Program-made: the position numbers and the translations under genes
NCBI GenBank assembly: GCA_000018565.1
Contig: CP000876.1
Span: 275,640-339,639, forward strand
DNA length: 64,000 bases
Direction: 5' to 3'
Origin: Herpetosiphon aurantiacus DSM 785
Lineage (GTDB): Bacteria > Chloroflexota > Chloroflexia > Chloroflexales > Herpetosiphonaceae
Shown here: piece by piece, positions 8,371-18,014 of the stretch
How positions within the stretch are numbered: position 1 is the stretch's first letter
Layout: every line of letters begins with the position of its first letter
Notes under the pieces: model-generated
The model's database searches: none
The model's input: the letters and a program-made list of their open reading frames with translations, nothing else
What the model was told of the DNA's origin: nothing

Positions 8371-8761
8371 GGTGCATATGGCTCCGGCGCACTCCACCCC
8401 ATCGTTCGATTTTTTCGACCAAACGACCAAACTGGATTGGTTTTGCTTCATACTCGCTACACCCTACCGCGAAACAACGCTCACGATCACCGGTCATGGC
8501 ATAGGCTGTCACGGCAATAATCGGAATATCCTGCACTATGGGGATCGCCTTGAGCCGTTGTGTCGCACTCCACCCATCCATAACAGGCAAACTCATATCC
8601 ATCACAATCACATCGGGCATGACGGCTTGCGCCATGACCACGGCCTCGGCCCCATTCAGGGCGAGCGATACCGTATAGCCATGCCGTTCGAATCGCCGTG
8701 TCAACATGTCGCGATTCATCGCCTGATCTTCTACTAATAAAATATGGAGTGCGTCCGTCAT
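8357..8761 (-). CDS. Single-domain response regulator (CheY-like)
   Basis: 134 residues, a lone receiver domain. Acidic pocket ILLVEDQ near the N-terminus, phospho-acceptor Asp in VIVMDMSLPVMDG, the conserved Thr in AVTAYAM and Lys in EAKPIQ are all present, so it should be phosphorylated. There is no output domain. It sits between two STAS proteins and downstream of GAF-PAS sensors, so it may carry signal between kinase and stressosome-type proteins. The ATG at 8761 has AAGGAG eight bases upstream. The final residues overlap repeat copy B. Confidence 0.85.
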   Translation of the reverse strand: MTDALHILLVEDQAMNRDMLTRRFERHGYTVSLALNGAEAVVMAQAVMPDVIVMDMSLPVMDGWSATQRLKAIPIVQDIPIIAVTAYAMTGDRERCFAVGCSEYEAKPIQFGRLVEKIERWGGVRRSHMHREHE

Positions 8762-8808
8762 GGGCATAGCTCCTTCTATCGTTGGTGCTGCTGGAACGGT
8801 AACGATGA

Positions 8809-10893
8809 TTAAAGCCCTTGCATAGCATAGCTAATTCCTTGGTGGAGATCACTGTAAGTCCGTATCCTGCGGAGATCGACCCCCATGGTGACGATCGTCT
8901 GGGCAATTTCAGGTCGGATGCCCGTCACGATGACCTCAGCTCCCAGTAATCGCACGGCATCAGCTGCTTGGATAAAGATGGCAGCCACGTGGGGGTCAAG
9001 TGCTGGAACACCCGTGAGATCCACAATCGCACGACTTGCCCGCTGTTGACTCACCCCTTGGAGCAGTGATTCAAGGATACGTTGTGCCCGTATCGTATCA
9101 ATTGCACCGATCAGCGGCATCAGAATGGTCGTATCGGTAATATGAATTAGGGGTGTGGACAGTTCCATAATCGTGCGCGTATGAATTTGAAGTATTTCTG
9201 CTTGGAGGGCTTGACGAGTAGCAGCCGCCTGTCGCTCATGGGTCAGATCACGGGCGATGGTAGAGAAGTGAGTCGGTTGGTCGGCAGCATCGCGATGGCA
9301 CAGGATCATCTGGTCAATAGGAATCTCGTTCCCATCAGCCGTTACTAAGGCTGTCTCTCCGCTCCAGTACCCTTCTGCAAGCGCCGTTGGCAGGGCCGTT
9401 GTCTGGAGCAACTCCTGCACCCAGCTGGGATGCAATGCCGTTAATGGTTGACGTGCTAAGGGTTCTTCGGGGCGCATCCCAATCAAGGCACGACCAGCAG
9501 GATTAATATAGATCGGCTGACCATCGAGGGTTGCCATACCGACAAACTCTGGAAGCATATCAGCTAGTTGCACAAACCGCCGATGGTCAGCTTCGATCGC
9601 AGCGCGTGCGTTCACATCAATGATTACGCCATCACACCAGCGGACACGACCAGCGTCATCGTAGACAGCCCGCCCACGGTTCGTTACCCAGCAGACCTCG
9701 CCATCGCGGTGTATGATTCGGTAATCAACGCTATAGGGTTGCTGGGCGATGATCGCCGCAGTCATCGTTTCCTCGACCCGAACCCTATCGAGGGGATCGA
9801 TGCAACTGACAAATGGTCGGATGGTATTATGCAAGAAATCGCTTGCGGGATAGCCAGTGAGTGTTTCAATGCCATCGCTGAGGATCGTGACACCCCAATT
9901 GATATCGGGACTACACCGATACACGACTCCAGGGAGACTCTGCATGAGTGAGGTCAGTTGCTCTGTAAGCTGGACGACACGGAGGTCTTGCTGTTTCCGT
10001 TGGGTAATATCACGCGCAAGGCCAACGAGGCGAATGACCTGATCGCTATCATTATAGATTGGATAGGATTGGTCATAGATCCAACGCTCCGCACCATCCG
10101 AGCGGATAATCCGGTATTCAAGGGCACGAAGGGTATGGGCCTGCTTGGACATGGACGCAGTGACGCTTGCACGATCATCAGGGTGAATGGTCGTAACCCA
10201 CGATTGGAGATCCGCATACAAGCTCGCGCAGGAATAGCCCCAAATTCGTTCGTACGCCGGACTAATATACAACAACTGCTGTCGCGTGGAATCCGACATC
10301 CAGAATACCGCATCGATCGTTTCTGCCATCTGCCGAAAGCGCAGTTCACTTTCTTGAAAGTCCGTCATCAGCCGATGCTGGGTTTGCAGCAGTTCATGCA
10401 TGGTATTTGCCGCCAGCTCACGCTCAACAAGCATCGCAAGGTCAGCGAGAATCTCCTGATCATCATCCGAAAACACGCTATGCACAACCGTATCGAGGAG
10501 GCAGAGCGTCCCAACCGCCGCGCCGCTGGGAGCATGGAGCACATGGCCCGCATAAAAGCGGATATGGGGTGTTCCGCTGACAACGGGGTTGTCAGCGAAA
10601 CGTGTATCGCACCACGTATCAAGGATAATCAGGGGACGATCGGGCTGCAGAATCGCATGGGCACAGAACGAGATCTCGCGACTAGATTGCTGGACATCGA
10701 GGCCAATACAGGACTTAAACCACTGACGATTGGTATCAACCAACGAAATAAGGACGATCGGGACGTGGAACAGCCGTTGCGCCAACCGCGTCAGGCGATC
10801 GAACCGTGGATCAGGCGGAGTATCTAAGATGCCAAGCCCATGGAGCGCCTGAATACGAGCTGACTCATCACTAGGAATGGGGGCTACTTCCAT
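8809..10893 (-). CDS. GAF-PAS-PAS-PAS-STAS signalling protein
   Basis: 694 residues, no membrane segments and no kinase domain. Order: GAF (about 15-150, ILDTPPDPRFDRLTRLA...FCAHAI signature), three PAS domains (about 165-290, 300-425, 430-555) and a C-terminal STAS domain (about 570-690). The STAS domain has the RsbR-like MPLIGAIDTIRAQRI and AIVDLTGVPALDPHVAA blocks, but the residue normally Thr/Ser after the Asp is Pro (LDPH), so one phosphosite is lost. Likely a cytoplasmic sensor that passes ligand or redox state into a stressosome-type complex. The start at 10893 has GAGGA five bases upstream; ATGs at 10905 and 10908 lack this. Confidence 0.82.
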   Translation of the reverse strand: MEVAPIPSDESARIQALHGLGILDTPPDPRFDRLTRLAQRLFHVPIVLISLVDTNRQWFKSCIGLDVQQSSREISFCAHAILQPDRPLIILDTWCDTRFADNPVVSGTPHIRFYAGHVLHAPSGAAVGTLCLLDTVVHSVFSDDDQEILADLAMLVERELAANTMHELLQTQHRLMTDFQESELRFRQMAETIDAVFWMSDSTRQQLLYISPAYERIWGYSCASLYADLQSWVTTIHPDDRASVTASMSKQAHTLRALEYRIIRSDGAERWIYDQSYPIYNDSDQVIRLVGLARDITQRKQQDLRVVQLTEQLTSLMQSLPGVVYRCSPDINWGVTILSDGIETLTGYPASDFLHNTIRPFVSCIDPLDRVRVEETMTAAIIAQQPYSVDYRIIHRDGEVCWVTNRGRAVYDDAGRVRWCDGVIIDVNARAAIEADHRRFVQLADMLPEFVGMATLDGQPIYINPAGRALIGMRPEEPLARQPLTALHPSWVQELLQTTALPTALAEGYWSGETALVTADGNEIPIDQMILCHRDAADQPTHFSTIARDLTHERQAAATRQALQAEILQIHTRTIMELSTPLIHITDTTILMPLIGAIDTIRAQRILESLLQGVSQQRASRAIVDLTGVPALDPHVAAIFIQAADAVRLLGAEVIVTGIRPEIAQTIVTMGVDLRRIRTYSDLHQGISYAMQGL

Positions 10894-11375
10894 ACTATTC
10901 CTCATCATAGGGACGATCGTGCGACCATCGCCTTAGCGAAGACACCGTCTCGATTGGTCTTCCTCATGGATCCCCCGTTACGGCAAGCACAGACTCGGAT
11001 AATGGCGATAGGTTGACAGAACACCCATCCAACTAGGCGAGCGGCGTGCTCGGCGCGGATTCCTTCCAGAGCATGGATAGCGATACAAAACCTTACGGAC
11101 GACGATGGTTGCATCACGGCATTTGCTTCGCGTTGCAAACCATCGTCGTACCTCGAGACGGACACGGTTTTGCATCCATTTGATATACAAGCACCAATAA
11201 TCATTCCATGAGGCCAGGACATGATGGAGTATAGAGGAGGAGGATGGATCTGTCACCCCGTAGAAGTACGGTAGTAATAGTGCAGAACTGATCCCACACT
11301 CTGCCGTTGTTTTGCCATACAACGAAACGTCCAACGGGAATGATCAGCAATCGCCATGAGGCGCTAGCCCGGTGA
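10894..11375. other. Intergenic region with a shared control site
   Basis: About 480 bases with no credible gene. It must hold the promoter of the GAF-PAS-STAS gene and contains one copy of the 25-bp site (11250-11274) also found upstream of the histidine kinase. Confidence 0.45.
11250..11274 (+). promoter_or_regulatory. 25-bp site, copy 1 (candidate response-regulator operator)
   Basis: Contains CGTAGAAGTACGGTAG and matches 14221-14245 in inverted orientation at 23 of 25 positions. Its core CCGTA-GAAG-TACGG is a short palindrome. It lies about 360 bp upstream of the GAF-PAS-STAS gene and downstream of the NarL-type regulator gene. Confidence 0.5.
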
Positions 11376-12053
11376 TCATTCTATGCGCTCATCGTGAATG
11401 GGTGGATTGGTGACCACCGGCATCCGCCCCGTCCGCACCGCAAAACAGATGAGATCCGTTTGCGTTCGCAAACCCAACTTGCGCAGCATACTCGCCCGGT
11501 AGGCTTCGACCGTGCGCACACTCAGACAGAGATGGGCGGCAATCTGGACGGAGGTATTTCCTTGCATCGCACCCGCAAACACGTCACGTTCGCGCGAGGT
11601 GAGCAGATCATAGGGATCGATCGGAATCGTGTTGTTGGGGCGGAAGGATGGCATGTGCCAATATCCTTCGAGATGAGAACTGAGAATACGCCGCCCTGCG
11701 GCGACGGCTTGAACGGCCGTCACCAATTCCATCGCATCCGCTTCTTTGAGCACATACCCCGATGCACCCGCCTGCATGGCGGCATCGACATAGCCCAGAT
11801 CGCCATACATGGAGACAATCAGGATCGCAACATGCGGGGTGGTTGCTTTCACATGGCGAGTGACCGCAATCCCGGTCGCCTCTGGAAGCATTAAATCGAC
11901 CAGTGCGACATCGGGTTGCAGGTGCGTAATGGAGGTCATGGCCTCGGTTCCGGTCGTCGCTTCGCCGATGATGGTGCAGACAAGATGATGTTCTAAGATG
12001 GCTCGAAAGCCCTGACGGACCATGGTATGGTCATCAGCCAGCACGATCCGCAT
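11376..12053 (-). CDS. NarL/LuxR-family response regulator
   Basis: 225 residues. Receiver domain at about 1-120 (acidic pair in VLADDH, phospho-Asp in VALVDLMLP, Lys in VLKEAD) and LuxR-type helix-turn-helix at about 150-215 (LTSRERDVFAGAMQGNTS...HLCLSVRTVEAYRASMLRKL). It should bind DNA as a dimer when phosphorylated. The ATG at 12053 overlaps the last 20 bases of the histidine kinase gene, so the two are translated together as a two-component pair. A longer frame to 12128 would lie fully inside the kinase gene. Confidence 0.92.
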   Translation of the reverse strand: MRIVLADDHTMVRQGFRAILEHHLVCTIIGEATTGTEAMTSITHLQPDVALVDLMLPEATGIAVTRHVKATTPHVAILIVSMYGDLGYVDAAMQAGASGYVLKEADAMELVTAVQAVAAGRRILSSHLEGYWHMPSFRPNNTIPIDPYDLLTSRERDVFAGAMQGNTSVQIAAHLCLSVRTVEAYRASMLRKLGLRTQTDLICFAVRTGRMPVVTNPPIHDERIE

Positions 12054-14148
12054 GATCAACCTCCTCTCCGCGAGGACGACACGGAACATCCACGGTAAGG
12101 CTGGTACCATGGCCAAGCGCACTCTCAATTGTCAATGTTCCTCCTAACATCCTGATCCGTTCGCGCATCCCAACTAAACCGATGCCACGCGGCATCTGGC
12201 ATACCTGGGCAACATCAAAGCCACGTCCGTGATCTTGGATTAAGAGCGAGACCCCCGTCGTCGTGACCCCAAAATAGATGGCAGCGGTCGCCACATTCGC
12301 ATACCGCACAAGATTATTGACCGCTTCCTGAATCACGCGATAGAGCGCAAGCTCTATCGCGTGGGGTAATGGAGGAATAGGCGTATAGGGATGCAGGGCG
12401 ATAACAACGCCCGTCTGTTGTTCCACCCGTTGGAGCAGCCATTGCAACGAGACCATTAACCCAAGATCTTCCAAGGCGGCTGGCCGGATGTCAAGCGACA
12501 GTTGACGGACTTGACTGAGGATATCGATCACCTGCCCTGTCGCCTCATGAATGCGATCCCGCCATACCGTTATGGGTTGAAGCGGGGTACTCTCGAGATA
12601 CAGCTTCAGCCCCGTAAGCGCCTGGCCCACTCCATCATGGAGTTCGCGAGCAAGCGCAGCCCGTTCCGTTTCCTGTGTCGTCACTAACTGATGGGTTAAG
12701 CGTTGCAATTGGTCTTCACTCTCATGAACATCAGCGAGCAGTTGTGCTTGGTCAATTGCCACGGCTGCATGGGCAATCAGTGCCTGGGCAAAATGCAGAT
12801 CACCTGGCCGAATCGCGGTCTGGACTCCGTGCAGGATCTGCACAATCCCGAGGCAACACCCCCGAGCGAGGATAGGAAATGCAGTCCATGCTGGAGCGGC
12901 GGGAACGCGCAGGAATGACGACGCTTGGTCGTGATGAAGATAGGGCTGGGCGGTCTGGAGGAGGGTTGTAAGGATCTGATCGGTGATCCGGGGGAGACGA
13001 ATGGTGTGGCACGGTGGTGACACGCCAACCTCGTGAAGACCATCCTGGTCATTGAACATAAAGATCCCTATTGGCTCGCCGCCAAATCGGCTCTGGAGGG
13101 TGGTGACCAATACCTCCACGATTGATGGGAGTCGAAGATTCTGCATAAATGCCTGACTTGCCGCATAGAGGGTCTCCAGATCCCTGCGTGCTTGCTGTTC
13201 CGATTCCCGTAACTGGCATCCTTCGATCACGAGTGTACTCCGATGCGCTACCTCTTGCAGCAGTGTCACATCATGCGGTGTATAGCTGATTGGGGTGATA
13301 TCACGAACGATACTCAGCGTTCCAATCACACGACCCTGACTCATGAGTGGGACAATGATGCAGCTATGGGGAGCATACTGCTCACTATACGGCCAAGCCA
13401 CTGCGTCAATCTGTGTTTGACGATCGTCCGCGTTCCAAATTGGGATAAAGCAGGGCTGAGCGGTTTGCAGCACATGCGCGGTGAGGCCCCGATCAAGGTG
13501 CTGCGGATAGTCATGGATGAGCATGTGCAACATCGTTTCACACGCCACATCTCGGTGTGCCAAGACGCTTGGCACGAGGTGTAGTCCATCACGGAGCCGA
13601 AGGACACATCCATCGCCGACCTGCTCCGCAACGGCACGGACAATCGTCTGCAACGCATCCGTCATGGGTTTGGTATCCGTGTGCAATGCGAGCGTCACGC
13701 GGGCAAGAATCGTCGCTTGCGCGGTCGCAGCGTACTGCTCGGTCACATCGCGATTGACGGCGACCATGCCCATCATGTGCCCATCATCCGCCATAACGCG
13801 CTGGATCGCGGCATCAATATAACGATGATGCCCGTCACGATGCGGCTGAATAACCATACCGCGCCATCCACCACGAGTTATGACGTAGTTGGCTGCGGCA
13901 GCACGGGTCGTCCCATCGAGATAGTGCAGCGTCGGGATGACATCACTGATGGAACGACCAAGCACCTCAGTCGCCATCCACCCATAGATCCGTTCCGCAG
14001 CAGCATTCCAGCGCAGGATGCGCCATGCATCATCGATCATAATCACGGCATCGTTGAGGATATTGAGAATCGGATCGTCAGGCCATCCATGCTGGATGGA
14101 AACCGCAGGGTGTATATTCATCCCAAGGTTTCCCGGTTGCTCATGCAT
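12034..14148 (-). CDS. PAS-GAF-GAF histidine kinase (HisKA_3/NarX-like)
   Basis: 704 residues, no membrane segments. PAS at about 25-145 (NAAAERIYGWMATEVLG), two GAF-like domains at about 150-310 and 335-480, then a HisKA_3 dimerisation domain with the phospho-acceptor His in ALARELHDGVGQ (near residue 500), and an HATPase_c domain with N box ALYRVIQEAVNNLVRYA and G boxes DHGRGFD and GIGLVGMRER. Partner of the overlapping NarL-type regulator. Cytoplasmic sensing fits the PAS/GAF layout. The start has AGGAGG four bases upstream. It is divergent from the solute-binding lipoprotein gene, which may feed it a signal. Confidence 0.92.
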   Translation of the reverse strand: MHEQPGNLGMNIHPAVSIQHGWPDDPILNILNDAVIMIDDAWRILRWNAAAERIYGWMATEVLGRSISDVIPTLHYLDGTTRAAAANYVITRGGWRGMVIQPHRDGHHRYIDAAIQRVMADDGHMMGMVAVNRDVTEQYAATAQATILARVTLALHTDTKPMTDALQTIVRAVAEQVGDGCVLRLRDGLHLVPSVLAHRDVACETMLHMLIHDYPQHLDRGLTAHVLQTAQPCFIPIWNADDRQTQIDAVAWPYSEQYAPHSCIIVPLMSQGRVIGTLSIVRDITPISYTPHDVTLLQEVAHRSTLVIEGCQLRESEQQARRDLETLYAASQAFMQNLRLPSIVEVLVTTLQSRFGGEPIGIFMFNDQDGLHEVGVSPPCHTIRLPRITDQILTTLLQTAQPYLHHDQASSFLRVPAAPAWTAFPILARGCCLGIVQILHGVQTAIRPGDLHFAQALIAHAAVAIDQAQLLADVHESEDQLQRLTHQLVTTQETERAALARELHDGVGQALTGLKLYLESTPLQPITVWRDRIHEATGQVIDILSQVRQLSLDIRPAALEDLGLMVSLQWLLQRVEQQTGVVIALHPYTPIPPLPHAIELALYRVIQEAVNNLVRYANVATAAIYFGVTTTGVSLLIQDHGRGFDVAQVCQMPRGIGLVGMRERIRMLGGTLTIESALGHGTSLTVDVPCRPRGEEVDHADRAG

Positions 14149-14220
14149 AGATCCTCCTTCTTACGAAACCCTTCATCAATCCACCCCCCTCCTATCGTAG
14201 CAAAGCCGTTTCCCGTTTGA

Positions 14221-14245
14221 CTACCGTACTTCTACGAGATGACAG
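14221..14245 (-). promoter_or_regulatory. 25-bp site, copy 2 (candidate response-regulator operator)
   Basis: Inverted match (23/25) to 11250-11274, located between the divergent histidine kinase (starts 14148) and solute-binding lipoprotein (starts 14363) genes. The position suits autoregulation of the two-component pair plus control of the lipoprotein. Confidence 0.5.
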
Positions 14246-14362
14246 CGCGGATGATTCTGGGTAAAGTTGGGACTGTCAATACGATTGGTCAGTCAAAAAA
14301 CGCTGGGATGATCATCAACCTGATGAAGACTGGAATGGTTTCAATTGTTATGGAGATTTCCT

Positions 14363-15400
14363 ATGGGTATTCCACGTCTCGCGCTCCGCGCCATCGGTGT
14401 CCGCTGCTTTCGGTCGATGCGACTGCTCATGCTCGTGTTCCTTACGGCCTGTAGTACCGCCCAACCGAGTCCGACCCCTGCCCCGATGGATACGGTGACC
14501 ATCCAACTCAATTGGGTTAATGATTATTCCTCTGCTGGCTTTTTCGCGGCGGAAAAGAACGGACGCTTCGCCGACCAACGCGTCCAAGTGACCTTGCGTG
14601 AGGGCGGCTTTGATGCCAATGGCTATATTGATGGAACGGAACAAGTCAGCAGTGGCGCTGCCGATTTTGGGGTGGCCAGTGCCGATAGTATCATTCAGGC
14701 GCGGGCACAGGGGAAGCCCATTGTGGGCATTGCGGTGTTGGCGCAGGATAGTCCCCTCGCCATTCTCTCATTGCCGCAGACCGCCATCCGTGACCCCCAC
14801 GATTTGGTCGGAAAAAAGGTGTTGGTGGCCGAAGGCGGCGCAACCCAACTGTATACGACGTTGTTGGCATCCCAACAGATTGCGCTCACCCAAGCACCGC
14901 CCATCCCACGCACCGATTCCGGGATTGACCAGTTAATTGCGGGAAAGATTGATGCCTTGGTGGCGTGGAATGTCAACGAAGCGATTGAATTAAGTGAACT
15001 CGGCTACCCACCATCGGTCATGTTGTTCAGTGATTATGGGATCAATAGCTATGAGTTGGTGCTGATCACGACCGAACGCATGGTCACCGAGAACCCCGAT
15101 CTGGTCACGCGGGTGCTGAAGGCGACCCTACAGGGATGGAAGGATGTGATCCTCAGTCCGGCCCAAGCAATTGGCTATGTCAAAGACTATGCGCCCACGG
15201 TGGATCGGGACGGACAAATGCGCCGCTTGAGTGCGTTCGTCGAGTTATTACAACCCACCAATACCAAACTCGGCGATATGCTGCCGGATCGCTGGGCGTT
15301 TACCCATCAAATGTTACAAACCCAAGGGGCGCTGACCCAGCCAATCGAACTTGGACGGGCCTATTCCACGATGTTTCTTGATGTGCTTCCCGATCGCTAA
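14363..15400 (+). CDS. ABC transporter solute-binding lipoprotein, NMT1/THI5-like
   Basis: 345 residues. Lipoprotein signal with lipobox LTAC (LMLVFLTACST), then the NMT1/ThiY/SsuA-type periplasmic fold: VTIQLNWVNDYSSAGFFAAEKNG, GAADFGVASADSIIQARAQG, LVGKKVLV and the domain-2 element GIDQLIAGKIDALVAWNVNEAIEL. Family members bind pyrimidine precursors, taurine-like sulfonates or nitrate; the ligand cannot be told here. No permease or ATPase gene is adjacent, so it may act as a signal-binding protein for the divergent two-component system. Start at 14363 has GGAG eight bases upstream. A relic of a paralogue lies at 1040-1172. Confidence 0.85.
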   Translation: MGIPRLALRAIGVRCFRSMRLLMLVFLTACSTAQPSPTPAPMDTVTIQLNWVNDYSSAGFFAAEKNGRFADQRVQVTLREGGFDANGYIDGTEQVSSGAADFGVASADSIIQARAQGKPIVGIAVLAQDSPLAILSLPQTAIRDPHDLVGKKVLVAEGGATQLYTTLLASQQIALTQAPPIPRTDSGIDQLIAGKIDALVAWNVNEAIELSELGYPPSVMLFSDYGINSYELVLITTERMVTENPDLVTRVLKATLQGWKDVILSPAQAIGYVKDYAPTVDRDGQMRRLSAFVELLQPTNTKLGDMLPDRWAFTHQMLQTQGALTQPIELGRAYSTMFLDVLPDR

Positions 15401-15470
15401 ACGGCCATCCCAATGATGGATAGGCCAACAACGCGCTGTGGGTATCAACGATGTAGCACGAAGGATATCG

Positions 15471-16037
15471 ATGTATACCATCTTTACCCCCACGATCGGT
15501 CGTTATCGCAAAACGGCCATTTATGCAACCTGTGTCTCACCGCTCCCCACGGTAGCCGATGAACCAGACCGCACCACGCAAACCGTGGTTGCGTTTACAG
15601 TGCGCCCCTTGCCCCCCTACCCCGATATCTACTGGAATACGGCGGGCGTGCTCTTAGTGCACGAGCGGTTAGCGGCGATCTTTGATGCGTTTGATACACC
15701 GCATACGTCGCGTCCGGTCGTGTTTCAGCATCCCATCACCCATGCGGTACTCCCGCAGGGATTTGATTATCGCATCTATCAGATTGAGGCGACTGCCCCA
15801 ATTCTGATAGCGCAGTCGCCCTCCGATGATACTCCACATTCGACAAAGGCGGGATCGGTTCTACTCAACCCAGCGATCGGTGATCACACCCCACGGGTAT
15901 GCCTCGATCACACCTGGCCGACGGTGGTGTGTGTGCATCGAACGGTACAAGCATCGATGAAAGCACGCAGGATCACGGGTGGGTGCTTTCTGAGCATCGC
16001 CGAATGGAGTCGTCTGCAACCTGCTCACGGTCACTGA
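15471..16037 (+). CDS. Hypothetical protein, 188 residues
   Basis: Not confidently recognised. Soluble, no signal peptide; AAGG lies six bases upstream of ATG 15471. The middle has YWNTAGVLLVHERLAAIFDAF, reminiscent of the segment in DUF1629/Imm11-type immunity-like proteins in which a bound sequence is followed by a 'Ser/His-E-R-hydrophobic' helix, but the match is weak and no toxin gene is next to it. It follows the lipoprotein gene by 70 bases on the same strand and could be co-transcribed. Confidence 0.5.
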   Translation: MYTIFTPTIGRYRKTAIYATCVSPLPTVADEPDRTTQTVVAFTVRPLPPYPDIYWNTAGVLLVHERLAAIFDAFDTPHTSRPVVFQHPITHAVLPQGFDYRIYQIEATAPILIAQSPSDDTPHSTKAGSVLLNPAIGDHTPRVCLDHTWPTVVCVHRTVQASMKARRITGGCFLSIAEWSRLQPAHGH

Positions 16038-16219
16038 TAGCACGACCGATGATACTACCCTTCCTCCTGAGGGTGGTCATGGACAGAACACCCGCTCTTG
16101 TGATCGCTCGCCGTTGACACGTCTAGCACACGCCTACCATTCATTTACGCTGCCATAAAGCCAATCTTGCTATTTGCTCCGTGCTTGCTGGGATGAGCAA
16201 TAGATGATAATCGTCATCA

Positions 16220-17089
16220 TCACTCCCCCTCGGTGTCGAGCTTGGTTAAGGTCGCACTCAGATCCCAGAGCCGGGCATTGGCCGCGCGATCATAGGTCTG
16301 TGGTGGTGATGAAATGGGGCGCATCGCGGCGAAATAGGAACCCGTGATGTCCGCAACTGCTGGCGATGTGGCGAGATACACTATCTGTTTGGCGGCTTGG
16401 GCAGCATCAGGGAGGACATACTGGCCAAGGAGGCCAAGCATCCGAAAAAACCATGATTGACGACCGTCGTCTTGGCCTAAACGCGATTTAAAAACCCCGG
16501 GATGCACGCAATTGACCGTGACTCCGGTTCCCGCAAGGCGGCGAGCCAGTTCATAGGTAAAATGGATGGTGCCCAATTTCGTCTGACTATAGGCCGCCAG
16601 GGCTCGATATGGTCGTTTTTCAAACTGGAGATCATCGAAATCCATCCGCGTTGTAATCCGTGTTCCAACGTTAATGATACGAGCAGGGGCGCTCGCAATG
16701 AGCCGATCACACAGGAGATTGGTGAGTAAAAAGGCCGCTAGGTGATTGATCGCCAGCGAAGACTCGATGCCATCCACCGTGACGCGACGCGTCGGAAACG
16801 ATGCTCCAACATTATTAATCAGTCCATGCAGCTGCGGGTAGCGGGCGAGCACGGTCTGGGCCAGCTGTCGAATCGCATGCTGTGAGGATAAATCCGCGAT
16901 GATTAAATCAACCGCCGGATTGCCACTCTCGCGGATAATGGCGGCTTGCGCGGCGGCCCCCAGTGCTGCATCACGACAAATCATAATCACCGTCGCACCG
17001 TCGCATGCCAAGCCGAGCGCCGTGGCGCGTCCTAAGCCACTGTTGGCTCCTGTCACGAGCATGATGCGGGAAGCAGGAGACGACGACAT
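16220..17089 (-). CDS. Short-chain dehydrogenase/reductase (retinol-dehydrogenase-like)
   Basis: 289 residues with a Rossmann fold: cofactor loop VTGANSGLGRATALG, DLSS acidic site (IIADLSSQHA), LINNVGAS and catalytic YSQTK. The usual catalytic Ser block (VSS) reads INVGTRIT, so Thr may substitute. The Arg after the beta-2 strand (ICRDA) suggests NADP(H). The substrate is unknown. The start at 17089 has AGGAGG six bases upstream; the ATG at 17095 abuts that site. It lies 16 bases downstream of the TspO-like membrane gene and probably shares its transcript. Confidence 0.85.
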   Translation of the reverse strand: MSSSPASRIMLVTGANSGLGRATALGLACDGATVIMICRDAALGAAAQAAIIRESGNPAVDLIIADLSSQHAIRQLAQTVLARYPQLHGLINNVGASFPTRRVTVDGIESSLAINHLAAFLLTNLLCDRLIASAPARIINVGTRITTRMDFDDLQFEKRPYRALAAYSQTKLGTIHFTYELARRLAGTGVTVNCVHPGVFKSRLGQDDGRQSWFFRMLGLLGQYVLPDAAQAAKQIVYLATSPAVADITGSYFAAMRPISSPPQTYDRAANARLWDLSATLTKLDTEGE

Positions 17090-17105
17090 GAACATCCTCC
17101 TTCGG

Positions 17106-17912
17106 TTATGAACCTTGATGCAGCGTGCGGGCATGGAGTCGTGAGCGCTGGAGGACTGATCCGATTCCAACAACCATGATCGCACCGCTACATGCAGCCA
17201 CCACGGCGAGCGACCGATCAAGATTATTGATGCCAATGCCGATCAGACCCCAGCCAATCACCGCCGCATACACCCACAGGGTGAAGCGTGTGGGCATCAC
17301 GTGGAGCATCGTCAGCGACACGATAGTCGCGATCCCGATCATACCAACGGCCCACCACGCCCCATAGGGCGCACCCGTAAACCCAAGCGCCATCAGTGCT
17401 GCCGTCATATTCGCAATCGCAGCAACATTGAGCCATGCGAAAAAGAGCAGTACAGGGAACTCGATGAACCACTGATCGGGTGCGGCCAGCAGTGAGCGGT
17501 GCTTCCGCAGGAGGAGCAGTACATAAGTCAAGACCCCAAGCATGATTGCCAAGATGAAGACCGTCAACACAACATACTCCGCTCGAAACGCGGGTGTTCC
17601 AAGCGTGCCAGCGTGGCCTGCAGTCCCGTTCCAACCAGCCGTTAAGCCATTGGTCAGGGCCATCCACCACCCAATCTGCGCATGAATGGGTCGGGATTGT
17701 TGGCTAGGCAGGAATTGATAGCAGGCGTAGAGGAAGCCCGTCAGAAAAATTAAGCCCCAAATGGCAAAGGTTAACCCAATCGGTAAAAAATACGCCGGTT
17801 CGATGGGGGATGCCGATTGATCAAGTCGATCACCCAACCACAGACTCGACCCGATCGCGAGGAACGCTGCCAGGAAAACGACAAAAGGCCGCACACGATG
17901 GACGATCATCAT
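17106..17912 (-). CDS. TspO/MBR-related tryptophan-rich membrane protein
   Basis: 268 residues, seven or so hydrophobic segments. The N-terminal half has the tryptophan-rich sensory protein pattern (EPAYFLPIGLTFAIWGLIFLTGFLY, WWMALTNGLTAGWNGTAG). Longer than the five-helix TspO core, as in many tryptophan-rich homologues. Such proteins bind porphyrins or lipids; its role here is unknown. AAGGAG lies five bases before the ATG. It is followed by an SDR gene and preceded by a TetR gene on the same strand, a common arrangement for small-molecule detox or redox operons. Confidence 0.7.
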   Translation of the reverse strand: MMIVHRVRPFVVFLAAFLAIGSSLWLGDRLDQSASPIEPAYFLPIGLTFAIWGLIFLTGFLYACYQFLPSQQSRPIHAQIGWWMALTNGLTAGWNGTAGHAGTLGTPAFRAEYVVLTVFILAIMLGVLTYVLLLLRKHRSLLAAPDQWFIEFPVLLFFAWLNVAAIANMTAALMALGFTGAPYGAWWAVGMIGIATIVSLTMLHVMPTRFTLWVYAAVIGWGLIGIGINNLDRSLAVVAACSGAIMVVGIGSVLQRSRLHARTLHQGS

Positions 17913-18014
17913 TCTTGCTCCTTGTTAAGGGTTTTGCCCGGCCACGACGCACCCAACTCATGTCCTACGGCATCGTGATTGACCTCCACGGTGGGCGCAT
18001 GAAACGCGGAACCC

